The notes under the pieces were generated by a model. It saw only the letters and a list, made by a program, of their open reading frames with translations. It was not told the DNA's origin and did no database searches. From contig CBFHAI010000002.1 of NCBI GenBank assembly GCA_965653565.1, positions 1 to 64,000 on the forward strand: a DNA stretch of 64,000 bases. The letters run 5' to 3'. Shown piece by piece: positions 1 to 7,533 of the stretch (positions within the stretch are counted from its first letter, which is position 1; each line of letters opens with the position of its first letter). Origin of the DNA: JALCLA01 sp965653565. Lineage in GTDB: Bacteria > Pseudomonadota > Gammaproteobacteria > Xanthomonadales > Xanthomonadaceae. A program made the position numbers and the translations under genes.

Positions 1-44
1 GGTGCTGAGCGTAAGCGTTGCATCGACTGGTTGAGACCGCCGTT

Positions 45-70
45 ACTTTCTTTGCGCAAGCAAAGAAAGT
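45..70. repeat. 11-bp perfect hairpin repeat
   Basis: Arms ACTTTCTTTGC (45-55) and GCAAAGAAAGT (60-70) are perfect complements around a GCAA loop. There is no T-run, so it is not an intrinsic terminator. Hairpins of this kind recur between genes in Xanthomonadales genomes from general knowledge; only one copy was noticed here. Confidence 0.7.
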
Positions 71-136
71 GACTCGTCCCCCGCTGAGGGGGCCGAAACT
101 CGCGAAGTCGCAACATCAAACAAGAGGGAAGCGCAC

Positions 137-365
137 CGCTTCAAAGTCCCTGGATTCCCGCCTACGCGGGAATGACGAGATTGTTGTGCCTCGCGAGGAG
201 CGAAACGCTTCAGAATCACTGGATTCCCACCTGCGCAGGAATACGGAATTCGCAGTGAATTCGCGAAAATCGGACGCCTCAAAGCCACTGGATTCCGCCT
301 TCGCGGGAATGACGAAACTAGAGAAAATTCGCGAACCCGAACGCCTCAAGTCATCGAATTCCACC
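137..365. repeat. tandem array of about 69-bp units with palindromic core
   Basis: Units begin with CGCTTC or CGCCTC at 137, 206, 275 and 342, giving periods of 69, 69 and 67 bp. The first three contain a CTGGATTCC core followed by an inverted GGGAAT arm (cores 150-178, 219-247, 288-314); the fourth is degraded. The core matches the interspersed palindrome (inverted GGATTCCCGC / GCGGGAAT) common in proteobacterial intergenic DNA. The stretch 1-417 has no convincing gene, and short ORFs across it are encoded by the repeats. Confidence 0.75.
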
Positions 366-417
366 CGACCGCAAGTCCCCCCACTCCCTGCAGAAGAACG
401 GCAACAAAAAGCCGCCC

Positions 418-1746
418 CTACGGCTCCATCCCATTAGAAAAAATAAAATCCCGCGTATTCGGATTCTCGACCAGCGGCCCGCGCACATCAGCCGCCGTCA
501 CCGTGCCCGGTTCGCACATCGAATCGAGCGCGATGCCGGGCGCGAGGTCGGAGAAGCGGCCTTCCGAATACATGCTCGCGCCCACCCACGCCTGACCGTA
601 GGGACGCGGTGCGGGCCCGCTGGGCGGGTAGGAGAGATTCAGTTGCGCCGTGCCGTTGAATACGTTCGCGGCGAATTCGGTTTCCGCATCCACGCGCTGT
701 GCGTCGACGCGTTGCGTGGCGAGGGGGAAGGGTTCGTCGGTGGGTGGTACCTGGCCGGGGAAAATCACGGGGGGCGCGGACGATTGGCCGCTTTCATCGA
801 ACACGACCTGCCCGTAATCCGTGAATGGCATGAAGAACGGCGGGCTGAAGCAGCTGCTGCTGTTGAGATTGCCGGACGGGGTTTCGCGCCAGATGATCAG
901 GTCGGTCTGGCGGCCGTTGGGGCCGCCGTTTTCGATCGGCACGGTCCAGGTGGCAGGCAGCGGTTCGCGGCGGTCGCTGCCGAGGAAATTGATCAGGCGT
1001 CCGTAGAAGGTCCAGTCGCCGGGCACGTACGTGCCAGGGTCCGCCGCTTCGATGGCGATCGCCGCGCCGCCTTGCGCGAAGTTCTGCGCCGGATGCACGA
1101 ATTCGTAGCCGCCGACGAAGGCGTTGTCGAAACCGATCGTATCGTTGAGGTAGGGCGGGTCGAAATGGGTGAGCGAATTACAGTAGTTGACGTCGTCCAC
1201 CGTGATGTAGCCGCGTGCGATCAGATCGCCGTGATCGCTGCCGTAGCACACGTTGGTGAAGGGCGAGCGGTTGCCGGTGAGCCGGGCCTGCACGTCGACG
1301 AGGAAGGCCGGCGGGAATTGATCGGTGACGGGCAGGCCGTTTTCCGGATCGCCGCCGGTATTGCACTGCGGGAACGGCGGATTCGCATTGGCGCCGAATT
1401 CGCTGCGCGGACTGACGCCCGAGCCGGTGCGCGGCACCAGGCCGCGGCACAGCACGTCGGCCAATTCGATGTGGCGGCCGGCCATCGGCGCCAGATAGAT
1501 CTGGAAGCCGGCCACCGGCACGCCGTATTCGCCCCACAGCGTGACCTGCGCGAGCTGGTGCGCCTGGCTGACGTTGCGCACCCAGATGTTGGTGCTCACG
1601 CCGGTGTCGCAGGCTTCCAGATCGACTTCGAAATACGGGATCAACAGCGTGGCGGCGGGAACCTGGTCGACCACGCATTGCACGGCGTAGGCGTTGCCTG
1701 CCGACAGCAGCGCGGCCAGCGCGCAGGGGAGGATACGAAGGTTCAT
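418..1746 (-). CDS. secreted hypothetical protein, paralogue A, with C-terminal NGME tag
   Basis: A 442-residue protein with a Sec signal peptide at residues 1-21 ending in NAYA. An upstream in-frame ATG exists at 1773, but the ATG at 1746 is chosen because GAGGAG lies 8 bp before it and the signal peptide starts there. The mature part opens with Cys-x-x-Asp-x-Val-Pro-Ala-Ala-Thr-Leu-Leu and Pro-Tyr-Phe-Glu-Val-Asp, shared with the next gene upstream on this strand, so the two are tandem paralogues. It ends IFSNGMEP, a variant of the Phe-x-Asp-Gly-Phe-Glu tail found on two other secreted proteins here. It lies 23 bp after paralogue B, probably in one transcript. Function unknown. Confidence 0.85.
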   Translation of the reverse strand: MNLRILPCALAALLSAGNAYAVQCVVDQVPAATLLIPYFEVDLEACDTGVSTNIWVRNVSQAHQLAQVTLWGEYGVPVAGFQIYLAPMAGRHIELADVLCRGLVPRTGSGVSPRSEFGANANPPFPQCNTGGDPENGLPVTDQFPPAFLVDVQARLTGNRSPFTNVCYGSDHGDLIARGYITVDDVNYCNSLTHFDPPYLNDTIGFDNAFVGGYEFVHPAQNFAQGGAAIAIEAADPGTYVPGDWTFYGRLINFLGSDRREPLPATWTVPIENGGPNGRQTDLIIWRETPSGNLNSSSCFSPPFFMPFTDYGQVVFDESGQSSAPPVIFPGQVPPTDEPFPLATQRVDAQRVDAETEFAANVFNGTAQLNLSYPPSGPAPRPYGQAWVGASMYSEGRFSDLAPGIALDSMCEPGTVTAADVRGPLVENPNTRDFIFSNGMEP

Positions 1747-1769
1747 CGCGAAGACTCCTCGGGCGGCGC

Positions 1770-3008
1770 TCACAGCGGACCTGCCGGGCCCGCGCTGACA
1801 TTGTCGAAAGCCGGACCATCGCAGCCGGAGTCGAGCGCGGCGCCGGGTTCCTCGCGTTCGTAGCGACCGTTGGTGGTGGCCACGCGCATCACCCAGGCCT
1901 GGCCGCCGAAGGCGTTGCCGGGCAATCGGCTGTGTTCGAAATTAAGTTGCAGCCAGCCGGCTTCGAAGCCGCCGGCGGTTTCAACGCGCTGGGTGGCGAG
2001 CGGCGCCAGCGGCGGTGAGCGTTGCAGGATGGCGGCGTGGCCGAGATCGTCGACCGCGAACGCGCTGCGCGTGCTGAAACCGGTGTAGTTGGAGAAGTCG
2101 AGCGGATACCACGACGGCTTCGCGCTGCACGCGAACGGCGTGCCGATCTGGCCGGTGCCGCGCCACATCACGAGCGTCGCACTGTCGGTGCCGGCGCGCG
2201 AGTAGTCGACGCCGTAGGTCGAGGCCAGCGGCTCGCGCGCGTCGGCGCCGCTCGGATCGAAATCGTAGAAGGTGCGTTGGCCGGCGAGTTGCACGCCGCT
2301 GGCCGCTTCGATCGCCACGGCGGCATAGCCGAACGACGAATTCTGCGACGGCCACAGCACCAGCATGCGGCCGGCGAGGGTGTTGCCGCGTTCGAGCGCG
2401 TCGGCGAATCCGGCTTCGCCGGCGACCGGTGCATTGCAGCGGTCGACGTTGTCGACGGTGATGTAGCCCGTCATCAGATCGCCGCCGGCCGCGACCGAGC
2501 CGCATTGCCCACCCTGCGGGCTGGGACGGCCGGAAAACCACGCCTGCAGATGCGCGCGCGCGGCCGCCGGGATGCTGCCATCGCCGTAGACCGGTGAACC
2601 GCTGGAGGCAGCGTTGGTCGTGTTGCAGCCGGCGAACGTCACTTCCGGCGCCGCGCGCCGGCCGGGCTGGCCGATGCCCGTGCCGGTGCGCGGCAGATTG
2701 CCATCGCACAACAGCCCGCGCAGATCGATTTCCTGCGAGGCGTAGCCGTTGAGATAGATGTCGAAATCGAAGGCCGGCAACGCGGTGTTGGTCCACAGCG
2801 TGACATGCGCCAGCTGCGGCGCCGCGCCGGTGTTGTAGACGTGCAAGCGACTGCTGCGTCCCCCGGCCGGGACAGCGCAACTGTCGACTTCAAAGTAGGG
2901 CGCCAGCAGCGTCGCCGCCGGCACCGGATCGTTGGAGCACAACGCCGCCTGCGCGGAGCCGGCAGCGAACGTGGCGGCGAGCGCCATCGGCAGCATGGTC
3001 TTGTGCAT
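1770..3008 (-). CDS. secreted hypothetical protein, paralogue B
   Basis: A 412-residue protein with a signal peptide (residues 1-21, ending AQA). The ATG at 3008 is preferred over one at 3032 because an AGGGGA ribosome site lies 7 bp upstream. After the signal it has Cys-Ser-x-Asp-Pro-Val-Pro-Ala-Ala-Thr-Leu-Leu-x-Pro-Tyr-Phe-Glu-Val-Asp, almost the same opening as paralogue A, plus shared blocks such as Gly-Tyr-Ile-Thr-Val-Asp and Gly-Gln-Ala-Trp-Val. It lacks the C-terminal DGFE-type tail. It is the first gene of the minus-strand pair. No known enzymatic motif; export to periplasm or beyond is inferred from the signal. Confidence 0.85.
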   Translation of the reverse strand: MHKTMLPMALAATFAAGSAQAALCSNDPVPAATLLAPYFEVDSCAVPAGGRSSRLHVYNTGAAPQLAHVTLWTNTALPAFDFDIYLNGYASQEIDLRGLLCDGNLPRTGTGIGQPGRRAAPEVTFAGCNTTNAASSGSPVYGDGSIPAAARAHLQAWFSGRPSPQGGQCGSVAAGGDLMTGYITVDNVDRCNAPVAGEAGFADALERGNTLAGRMLVLWPSQNSSFGYAAVAIEAASGVQLAGQRTFYDFDPSGADAREPLASTYGVDYSRAGTDSATLVMWRGTGQIGTPFACSAKPSWYPLDFSNYTGFSTRSAFAVDDLGHAAILQRSPPLAPLATQRVETAGGFEAGWLQLNFEHSRLPGNAFGGQAWVMRVATTNGRYEREEPGAALDSGCDGPAFDNVSAGPAGPL

Positions 3009-3135
3009 GAGTCGTCCCCTTTGACGCGTCAAGACTACACAATCCTGGTGACGTCATGCACCCGTTCGGCGACTTTTTTTGATGATGCGGTGCAAGGTGC
3101 TGGCCGCGGGTATCGGGAGACGGAAATCCGGAGAC

Positions 3136-3203
3136 GGGAATCGGGAATGGGGAATCGGGAGAAAGCGTTGGGACCTTCTCCCGATTCCCCATTCCCGATT
3201 CCC
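3136..3203. repeat. 28-bp perfect inverted repeat between divergent operons
   Basis: Left arm 3136-3163 and right arm 3176-3203 are perfect 28-bp complements made of GGGAATCGGGA-type units, with a 12-nt loop. It lies in the shared upstream region (3009-3280) of the secreted pair and the sigma factor gene, so it would be in the 5' leader or promoter area of one of them. Related arms occur at 13370-13395 and 13501-13530. Confidence 0.85.
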
Positions 3204-3280
3204 AAATTCCTCCAGCAACATGTGATGTTTTCCCCGCCGCTGCGAATCATCCCGACAACAACCTGCCAGCGCGAGACATC

Positions 3281-3814
3281 GTGAGCCTCACCCAGACCAT
3301 TCCGGCCCAGCCCACCGATTTCCCGGGCCTGATCGCCGCGCACCGCGGCATCGTGCTCAAGGTGGCCGCCAGCTATTGCCGGCAGGCCGACGATCGCGCC
3401 GATCTGGCACAGGAAATCGCGCTGCAACTGTGGCGTTCCTGGCCCGACTACGACCGCACGCGTCCGTTCACCACCTGGATGTACCGCGTCGCGCTCAACG
3501 TGGCGATTTCGCGGCAGCGCAGCGAAAGCCTGCGCACCGGGCACGAGCCGCTCGGCGTCGAACACGAAGCACTGGTGGGCGAGGGCGACGTCGATGCCGA
3601 AAGCCGCGAGCGCCTGGCGATCGTGCAGCGCGCCATGCAGGCGCTCGGAAGTTTCGATCGCGCCTTGCTGCTGTTGCACCTCGAAGGCTGCAGCCATCGC
3701 GAAAGCGGCGAGGTGCTCGGCATCGCCGAAGGCAACGTCGCCACGCGCCTGACCCGCATCAGACAACAACTGCGCCGCATCGCCGATGCCGCGTCCACCC
3801 CGGGAGCGAAATGA
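3281..3814 (+). CDS. ECF-type RNA polymerase sigma factor
   Basis: A 177-residue protein of typical ECF size. The sigma-2 region spans about residues 15-80, including ADLAQEIALQLWRSW and a Thr-Thr-Trp-Met-Tyr-Arg-Val-Ala-Leu-Asn segment as in the -10 binding helix. The sigma-4 HTH spans about residues 110-170, with HRESGEVLGIAEGNVATRL. The start is GTG. It overlaps the next gene by ATGA, so the two are translationally coupled, and it diverges from the secreted pair. ECF factors direct polymerase to small regulons; the regulon and the inducing signal cannot be read from the sequence. Confidence 0.93.
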   Translation: MSLTQTIPAQPTDFPGLIAAHRGIVLKVAASYCRQADDRADLAQEIALQLWRSWPDYDRTRPFTTWMYRVALNVAISRQRSESLRTGHEPLGVEHEALVGEGDVDAESRERLAIVQRAMQALGSFDRALLLLHLEGCSHRESGEVLGIAEGNVATRLTRIRQQLRRIADAASTPGAK

Positions 3815-4452
3815 TCATGATCGAAATGAACGACCTCGAGCAGGCCTGGAACGGCCTCGACGAACGGCTCGAACGCCACGATGTGCTGCTGAAGGAATCG
3901 CGTCGCCGCGATGTCGTCGATGGCGTGCGCGCCCGACTGCGCCTGGTGTCGACGCGGCAATTCGTGCAGCTGGCGATCGGCATCCTCATCGTGCTGTGGG
4001 CCGGCGGCTACTGGTACGACCATTTGGGCCAGACGCATCTGGTGGTCTACGGCGTCGCGCTGCATCTGTACGGACTCGGCCTGCTGGTGAGCGCCGCGCT
4101 GCAACTGGCGCGCCTGGCGCAACTCGACTACCGCGCGCCGGTGCTCGAAGTGCAACGCCGGCTGGTCGCGCTGCGCCGATTGCGTTTCGTCAGCGAACGC
4201 GCGCTGCTGATCGCCGGCTTCGTCGCCTGGGTGCCGCTGCTGTTTATCGCGATGCGCGCCGCCGGCTTCGATCTGTGGCTCACCGATCCGGCGACGGTGT
4301 GGTGGAATCTCGCGGGCGGCATCGCCATGGCACTGTTAGTGGCCTGGCTGTCGCATCGCTTCCGCGCCGGCTTCGAACACGATGCGGCGGGACGCAGCCT
4401 GCGCGATGCCGAGGCCGAAATGGCCGAACTGCTGCGGGACGCTCGCGATTGA
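3811..4452 (+). CDS. membrane protein coupled to the ECF sigma factor
   Basis: A 213-residue protein whose ATG overlaps the sigma stop codon (ATGA). A charged cytoplasmic N-terminus (residues 1-48, acidic/basic helix) is followed by four hydrophobic segments at about 50-68, 73-98, 130-152 and 165-185, then a charged C-terminal helix. Gene order and coupling suggest a membrane sensor or anti-sigma partner. However, no zinc-binding ZAS motif (His-x3-Cys-x2-Cys) is present, so a classical anti-sigma domain is not supported. Confidence 0.8.
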   Translation: MIMIEMNDLEQAWNGLDERLERHDVLLKESRRRDVVDGVRARLRLVSTRQFVQLAIGILIVLWAGGYWYDHLGQTHLVVYGVALHLYGLGLLVSAALQLARLAQLDYRAPVLEVQRRLVALRRLRFVSERALLIAGFVAWVPLLFIAMRAAGFDLWLTDPATVWWNLAGGIAMALLVAWLSHRFRAGFEHDAAGRSLRDAEAEMAELLRDARD

Positions 4453-4801
4453 GCAGGCGGCGCGTTCGGTTCGGACCGGACGCGCCGATCTTGGGTCGTG
4501 CGATCTTGCACAGCGATGTTTGTTTGTCCCGCCAGGCCGATCCAGCGTCTGCGCACGCAACGAACAATCCCTCGCCCGGCGCGATGACGACCGCAATATT
4601 GTCCCGTCGTCGCTACCAATGGCCGCCGCGCCGACGATGAATCGCGTGGACGCGCGACATTGCGCCGCTGCAATATTTTCATCGCACGTAGCACCGCGCG
4701 CCTGGTCACTGGCGATGCCCCGGCTGCAGCGATAGTTTTTCGTTCCGCTGCGACGTTCGCCGGCTCTGGCGCGTCGGGCTTCGGTCTGCTTTGGTCGATC
4801 C
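4453..4801. other. intergenic region upstream of the CadC-like gene
   Basis: These 349 bp hold no ORF with a ribosome site or plausible protein. It presumably contains the promoter of the downstream regulator. No clear sigma-70 promoter or palindrome was recognised. Confidence 0.5.
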
Positions 4802-7249
4802 ATGCTCAATCCGACTTATCGTTTCGGCACTTTCCGGTTGCATCCGGCGCGGCGCGAACTGCACGACGCTGGCCGGCCGGTGGCGTTGTCGACCAGTGCG
4901 CTCGACGTGCTGGCCTATCTGATCGCCAATGCCGATCGCGCCGTCGGCCGCGACGAGTTGATGGCGGCGGTGTGGGGCCGCGCCGATGTCACCGACACGG
5001 TGCTCGGGCAAACCGTGCTCAAGGCGCGCCGCGCGCTGGGCGACGACGGGCAACAACAGACCGCGATCCAGACCGTACCGCGCTTCGGCTATCGCTGGGT
5101 GGCGCCGTTCACGGTGGAAGAACATGGCGGTGTCGATGTCGTCGAATCGCCGCCCGCGATCGAGGCACCGGCCACCGATAGCGCGACGGGGGTTGAGGTG
5201 GCGCAAATCGCGCCGTCTTCGCCGAACTTGCACACACTCGACGCTCCGCCGCCTGCGCCGAACGCCCGCGAGGTTCCGCCACGCCGCACATTTCCGCGCA
5301 CCTGGCTCGCGTATGCATCGGTCGCCGCGACCGTGCTGACTGCGCTGCTGGCTTTCGGTGGCGCGAAATGGCAGCAGCCCGACTCGCGGATCGAAACCCA
5401 ATCGCCGCCCGCGCGCAGCGACGCCCTCGTGATGCCCGCGGAAATCACCGCCGACGCGCAATGGCAATGGCTGCGGCTGGGATTGATGGATCTGGTCGCC
5501 GGCCGCCTGCGCGAAGGCGGCATCGCGATCCTGCCGAGCGAGACCGTGGTTGGTGCGTTAGGCGGGCAGGGCGATGCAACGCGCGAAGCGGAATTGTTGC
5601 GCTTCGCGGCCAACGTCTATCGACCGCAGGTGACGCAGACCGAAAGCGGCTGGCAAGTGCGCATCGCGGCGCCGCGCAACGACGACGCCGGCAGCGCGGA
5701 AATCTGGGTGGTCAACGCGGAAGCGGCGGACCCGGTGATCGCCGCCCGCCGCGCCGCCGATCTGCTGCTGGTGCGACTGGGCCGCACGCCGCCGCCGGTC
5801 GATTCGAACGAACTCGGCGAACTGCTGCATCGTTCGCGTGCAGCGATGCTTTCCGACCAGCCGGAACTGGCGCAACGCCTGCTCGACGAGTCCAGTCCGG
5901 CGGTGCGGGCGCGGCCCGAAGTGCTGCATCGGCGCGCGCAGATCGCGCTGCGGCAGGGCGATTATTCGCGCGTCGAAAGCCTGATCGAACCCGCCTTGCC
6001 GGCACTCGAAGCGAGCGGCCGCCACGGCGTGCGTGCCCGGCTGCTGGTGACGCTGGCCGCGGCGCAGCTGCGGCAGCGGCAGATCGACGACGCGAAAAAG
6101 AACTACGGTGCGGCGGCCGATCTGCTCGCCGATGGCTCGGATCCGAGCACGCGCGGCACCGCCTTGCTCGGCCGCGGCGCGGCATTCGCGGTGGATGATC
6201 GGCTCGACGCGGCGATCGTCGATCTCGGCCGCGCCCGCAGCGAATTGCAAAGTGCGAACGATGCGCTCGGCCTGGCCCAGGTCGATCTCAATCTCGCGCA
6301 GATCGCCCGCATGCGCCACCGGCCGGCCGATGCGTTGCCGATGCTGGAGGACGCGCGCGCCCGCTTCCAGGCTTTGGGCTCGCGCGAAGAAGCGGCGTTC
6401 GCGACGGTGAGCCTGGCCGAAGTGCATTCCGATCTGCTCGATCACCGCGCCGCACTCGCGATGATCGACACTTTGTGGCCACCCGAACGCGAAGTCGGCA
6501 ACGCCCGCATGCGACTGACGCTGACGGTGACGCGGGCACGCGCACTGGCCAATCAAGGCCGCCAGCTCGAAGCCGAACATCTGATTGACGTGGTGCGGCG
6601 CGATGCCGACGAGAAACTCGATCGCTCGGCCCGCGCCAAGGCCGAGATGCTGGCGCTGCGGCTGGCGGCCGAGCGCGGCGATCTGGCCGCCACCGAAGCG
6701 CAGGCGGCGCGTATTGCCGAAACCGATCTGGCGAGCGTCGATGCCTGCGGCTTCGCGCATGCGCAGAGCCTGCGCATCGGCCTGCTGCAACGCAGCGGCG
6801 GCGACGCCGCGCTGATCGCAGCGCAGGCCGGGGAGCAATTGCGCCGCTGGGCCGAGGACTGGCAAGGCCAGGCCTGCGTCGAACTGCCGCTGCGGCTGGC
6901 CGAAGCGCATCTGGCCGCGGCGGGTTGGCCGGCCACCCGCGAGATTTACGCCCAGGCCCTGCGCGAATCCGAGCGTTACGGCATTCCGGACCTGATGGTC
7001 GACGTCGCCTTCCACTACGTGCAGCAACTGGTGCAGCACGGCGATCTGGAAACCGCCGAAGCCGTCTCCGGCCGCATCTCGCCGTGGACCGAACTCGATT
7101 TCCGCGCCGCCTTCACTCAAGCCCTAGTGTACGAAGCGCGCGGCCGCGATGCGGCCTGGCGGCAGGCCTCGGCGACGACGCAGCGGTTGGCGGGGGAGCG
7201 GCTGGTGGCTGCGGCGGGGGTTTTGCCGGGGGTTTCGTCGCGGCCTTGA
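4802..7249 (+). CDS. CadC-like membrane-anchored winged-helix regulator with TPR sensor domain
   Basis: An 815-residue protein. Residues 5-103 form an OmpR/CadC-type winged-helix DNA-binding domain (FGTFRL..., DELMAAVWG, TVLGQTVLKARRALGD, IQTVPRFGYRWV). A Pro-rich linker follows, and one transmembrane helix lies near residues 167-185 (LAYASVAATVLTALLAF). The remaining 600 residues are Ala/Leu/Arg-rich helical hairpins of TPR type (about 325-790), predicted to be periplasmic. The architecture matches one-component regulators that read an extracytoplasmic signal and bind DNA from the membrane. It is not in an obvious operon; the downstream secreted protein genes are possible targets, which is inference only. 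Confidence 0.88.
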   Translation: MLNPTYRFGTFRLHPARRELHDAGRPVALSTSALDVLAYLIANADRAVGRDELMAAVWGRADVTDTVLGQTVLKARRALGDDGQQQTAIQTVPRFGYRWVAPFTVEEHGGVDVVESPPAIEAPATDSATGVEVAQIAPSSPNLHTLDAPPPAPNAREVPPRRTFPRTWLAYASVAATVLTALLAFGGAKWQQPDSRIETQSPPARSDALVMPAEITADAQWQWLRLGLMDLVAGRLREGGIAILPSETVVGALGGQGDATREAELLRFAANVYRPQVTQTESGWQVRIAAPRNDDAGSAEIWVVNAEAADPVIAARRAADLLLVRLGRTPPPVDSNELGELLHRSRAAMLSDQPELAQRLLDESSPAVRARPEVLHRRAQIALRQGDYSRVESLIEPALPALEASGRHGVRARLLVTLAAAQLRQRQIDDAKKNYGAAADLLADGSDPSTRGTALLGRGAAFAVDDRLDAAIVDLGRARSELQSANDALGLAQVDLNLAQIARMRHRPADALPMLEDARARFQALGSREEAAFATVSLAEVHSDLLDHRAALAMIDTLWPPEREVGNARMRLTLTVTRARALANQGRQLEAEHLIDVVRRDADEKLDRSARAKAEMLALRLAAERGDLAATEAQAARIAETDLASVDACGFAHAQSLRIGLLQRSGGDAALIAAQAGEQLRRWAEDWQGQACVELPLRLAEAHLAAAGWPATREIYAQALRESERYGIPDLMVDVAFHYVQQLVQHGDLETAEAVSGRISPWTELDFRAAFTQALVYEARGRDAAWRQASATTQRLAGERLVAAAGVLPGVSSRP

Positions 7250-7533
7250 GGGCGGAAGAGCGGGGTTAGGGGTGAGTCGTGAGGGCGCTTTGGGCGGGCC
7301 GCTTTCGCGGCGGTTGCGCGCGTGTGATTCGTTGCCTGAAGAATATCGCGTAACCAACTGATCAGAAATGAAAAATAACTATCCGAATTTTCTGTTCCTC
7401 CCGACTGCAAGCGCCCGCGAACGCCGCGCGAACGGATAGCGAATGCCGCGCGAACACCCGCGATAGCGCCTGACATTAGCGTCGAGGTCTGCCGCCGGCT
7501 CGCTTTCGAGGCCGGCCTCACTGGAGAACTTCC

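Noticed and set aside
137..365. CRISPR array
   Set aside because: The repeat unit is about 69 bp with no unique spacers, and there are no cas genes.
5558..7120. 520-codon minus-strand ORF
   Set aside because: Antisense to the CadC-like gene, whose domains are unmistakable.
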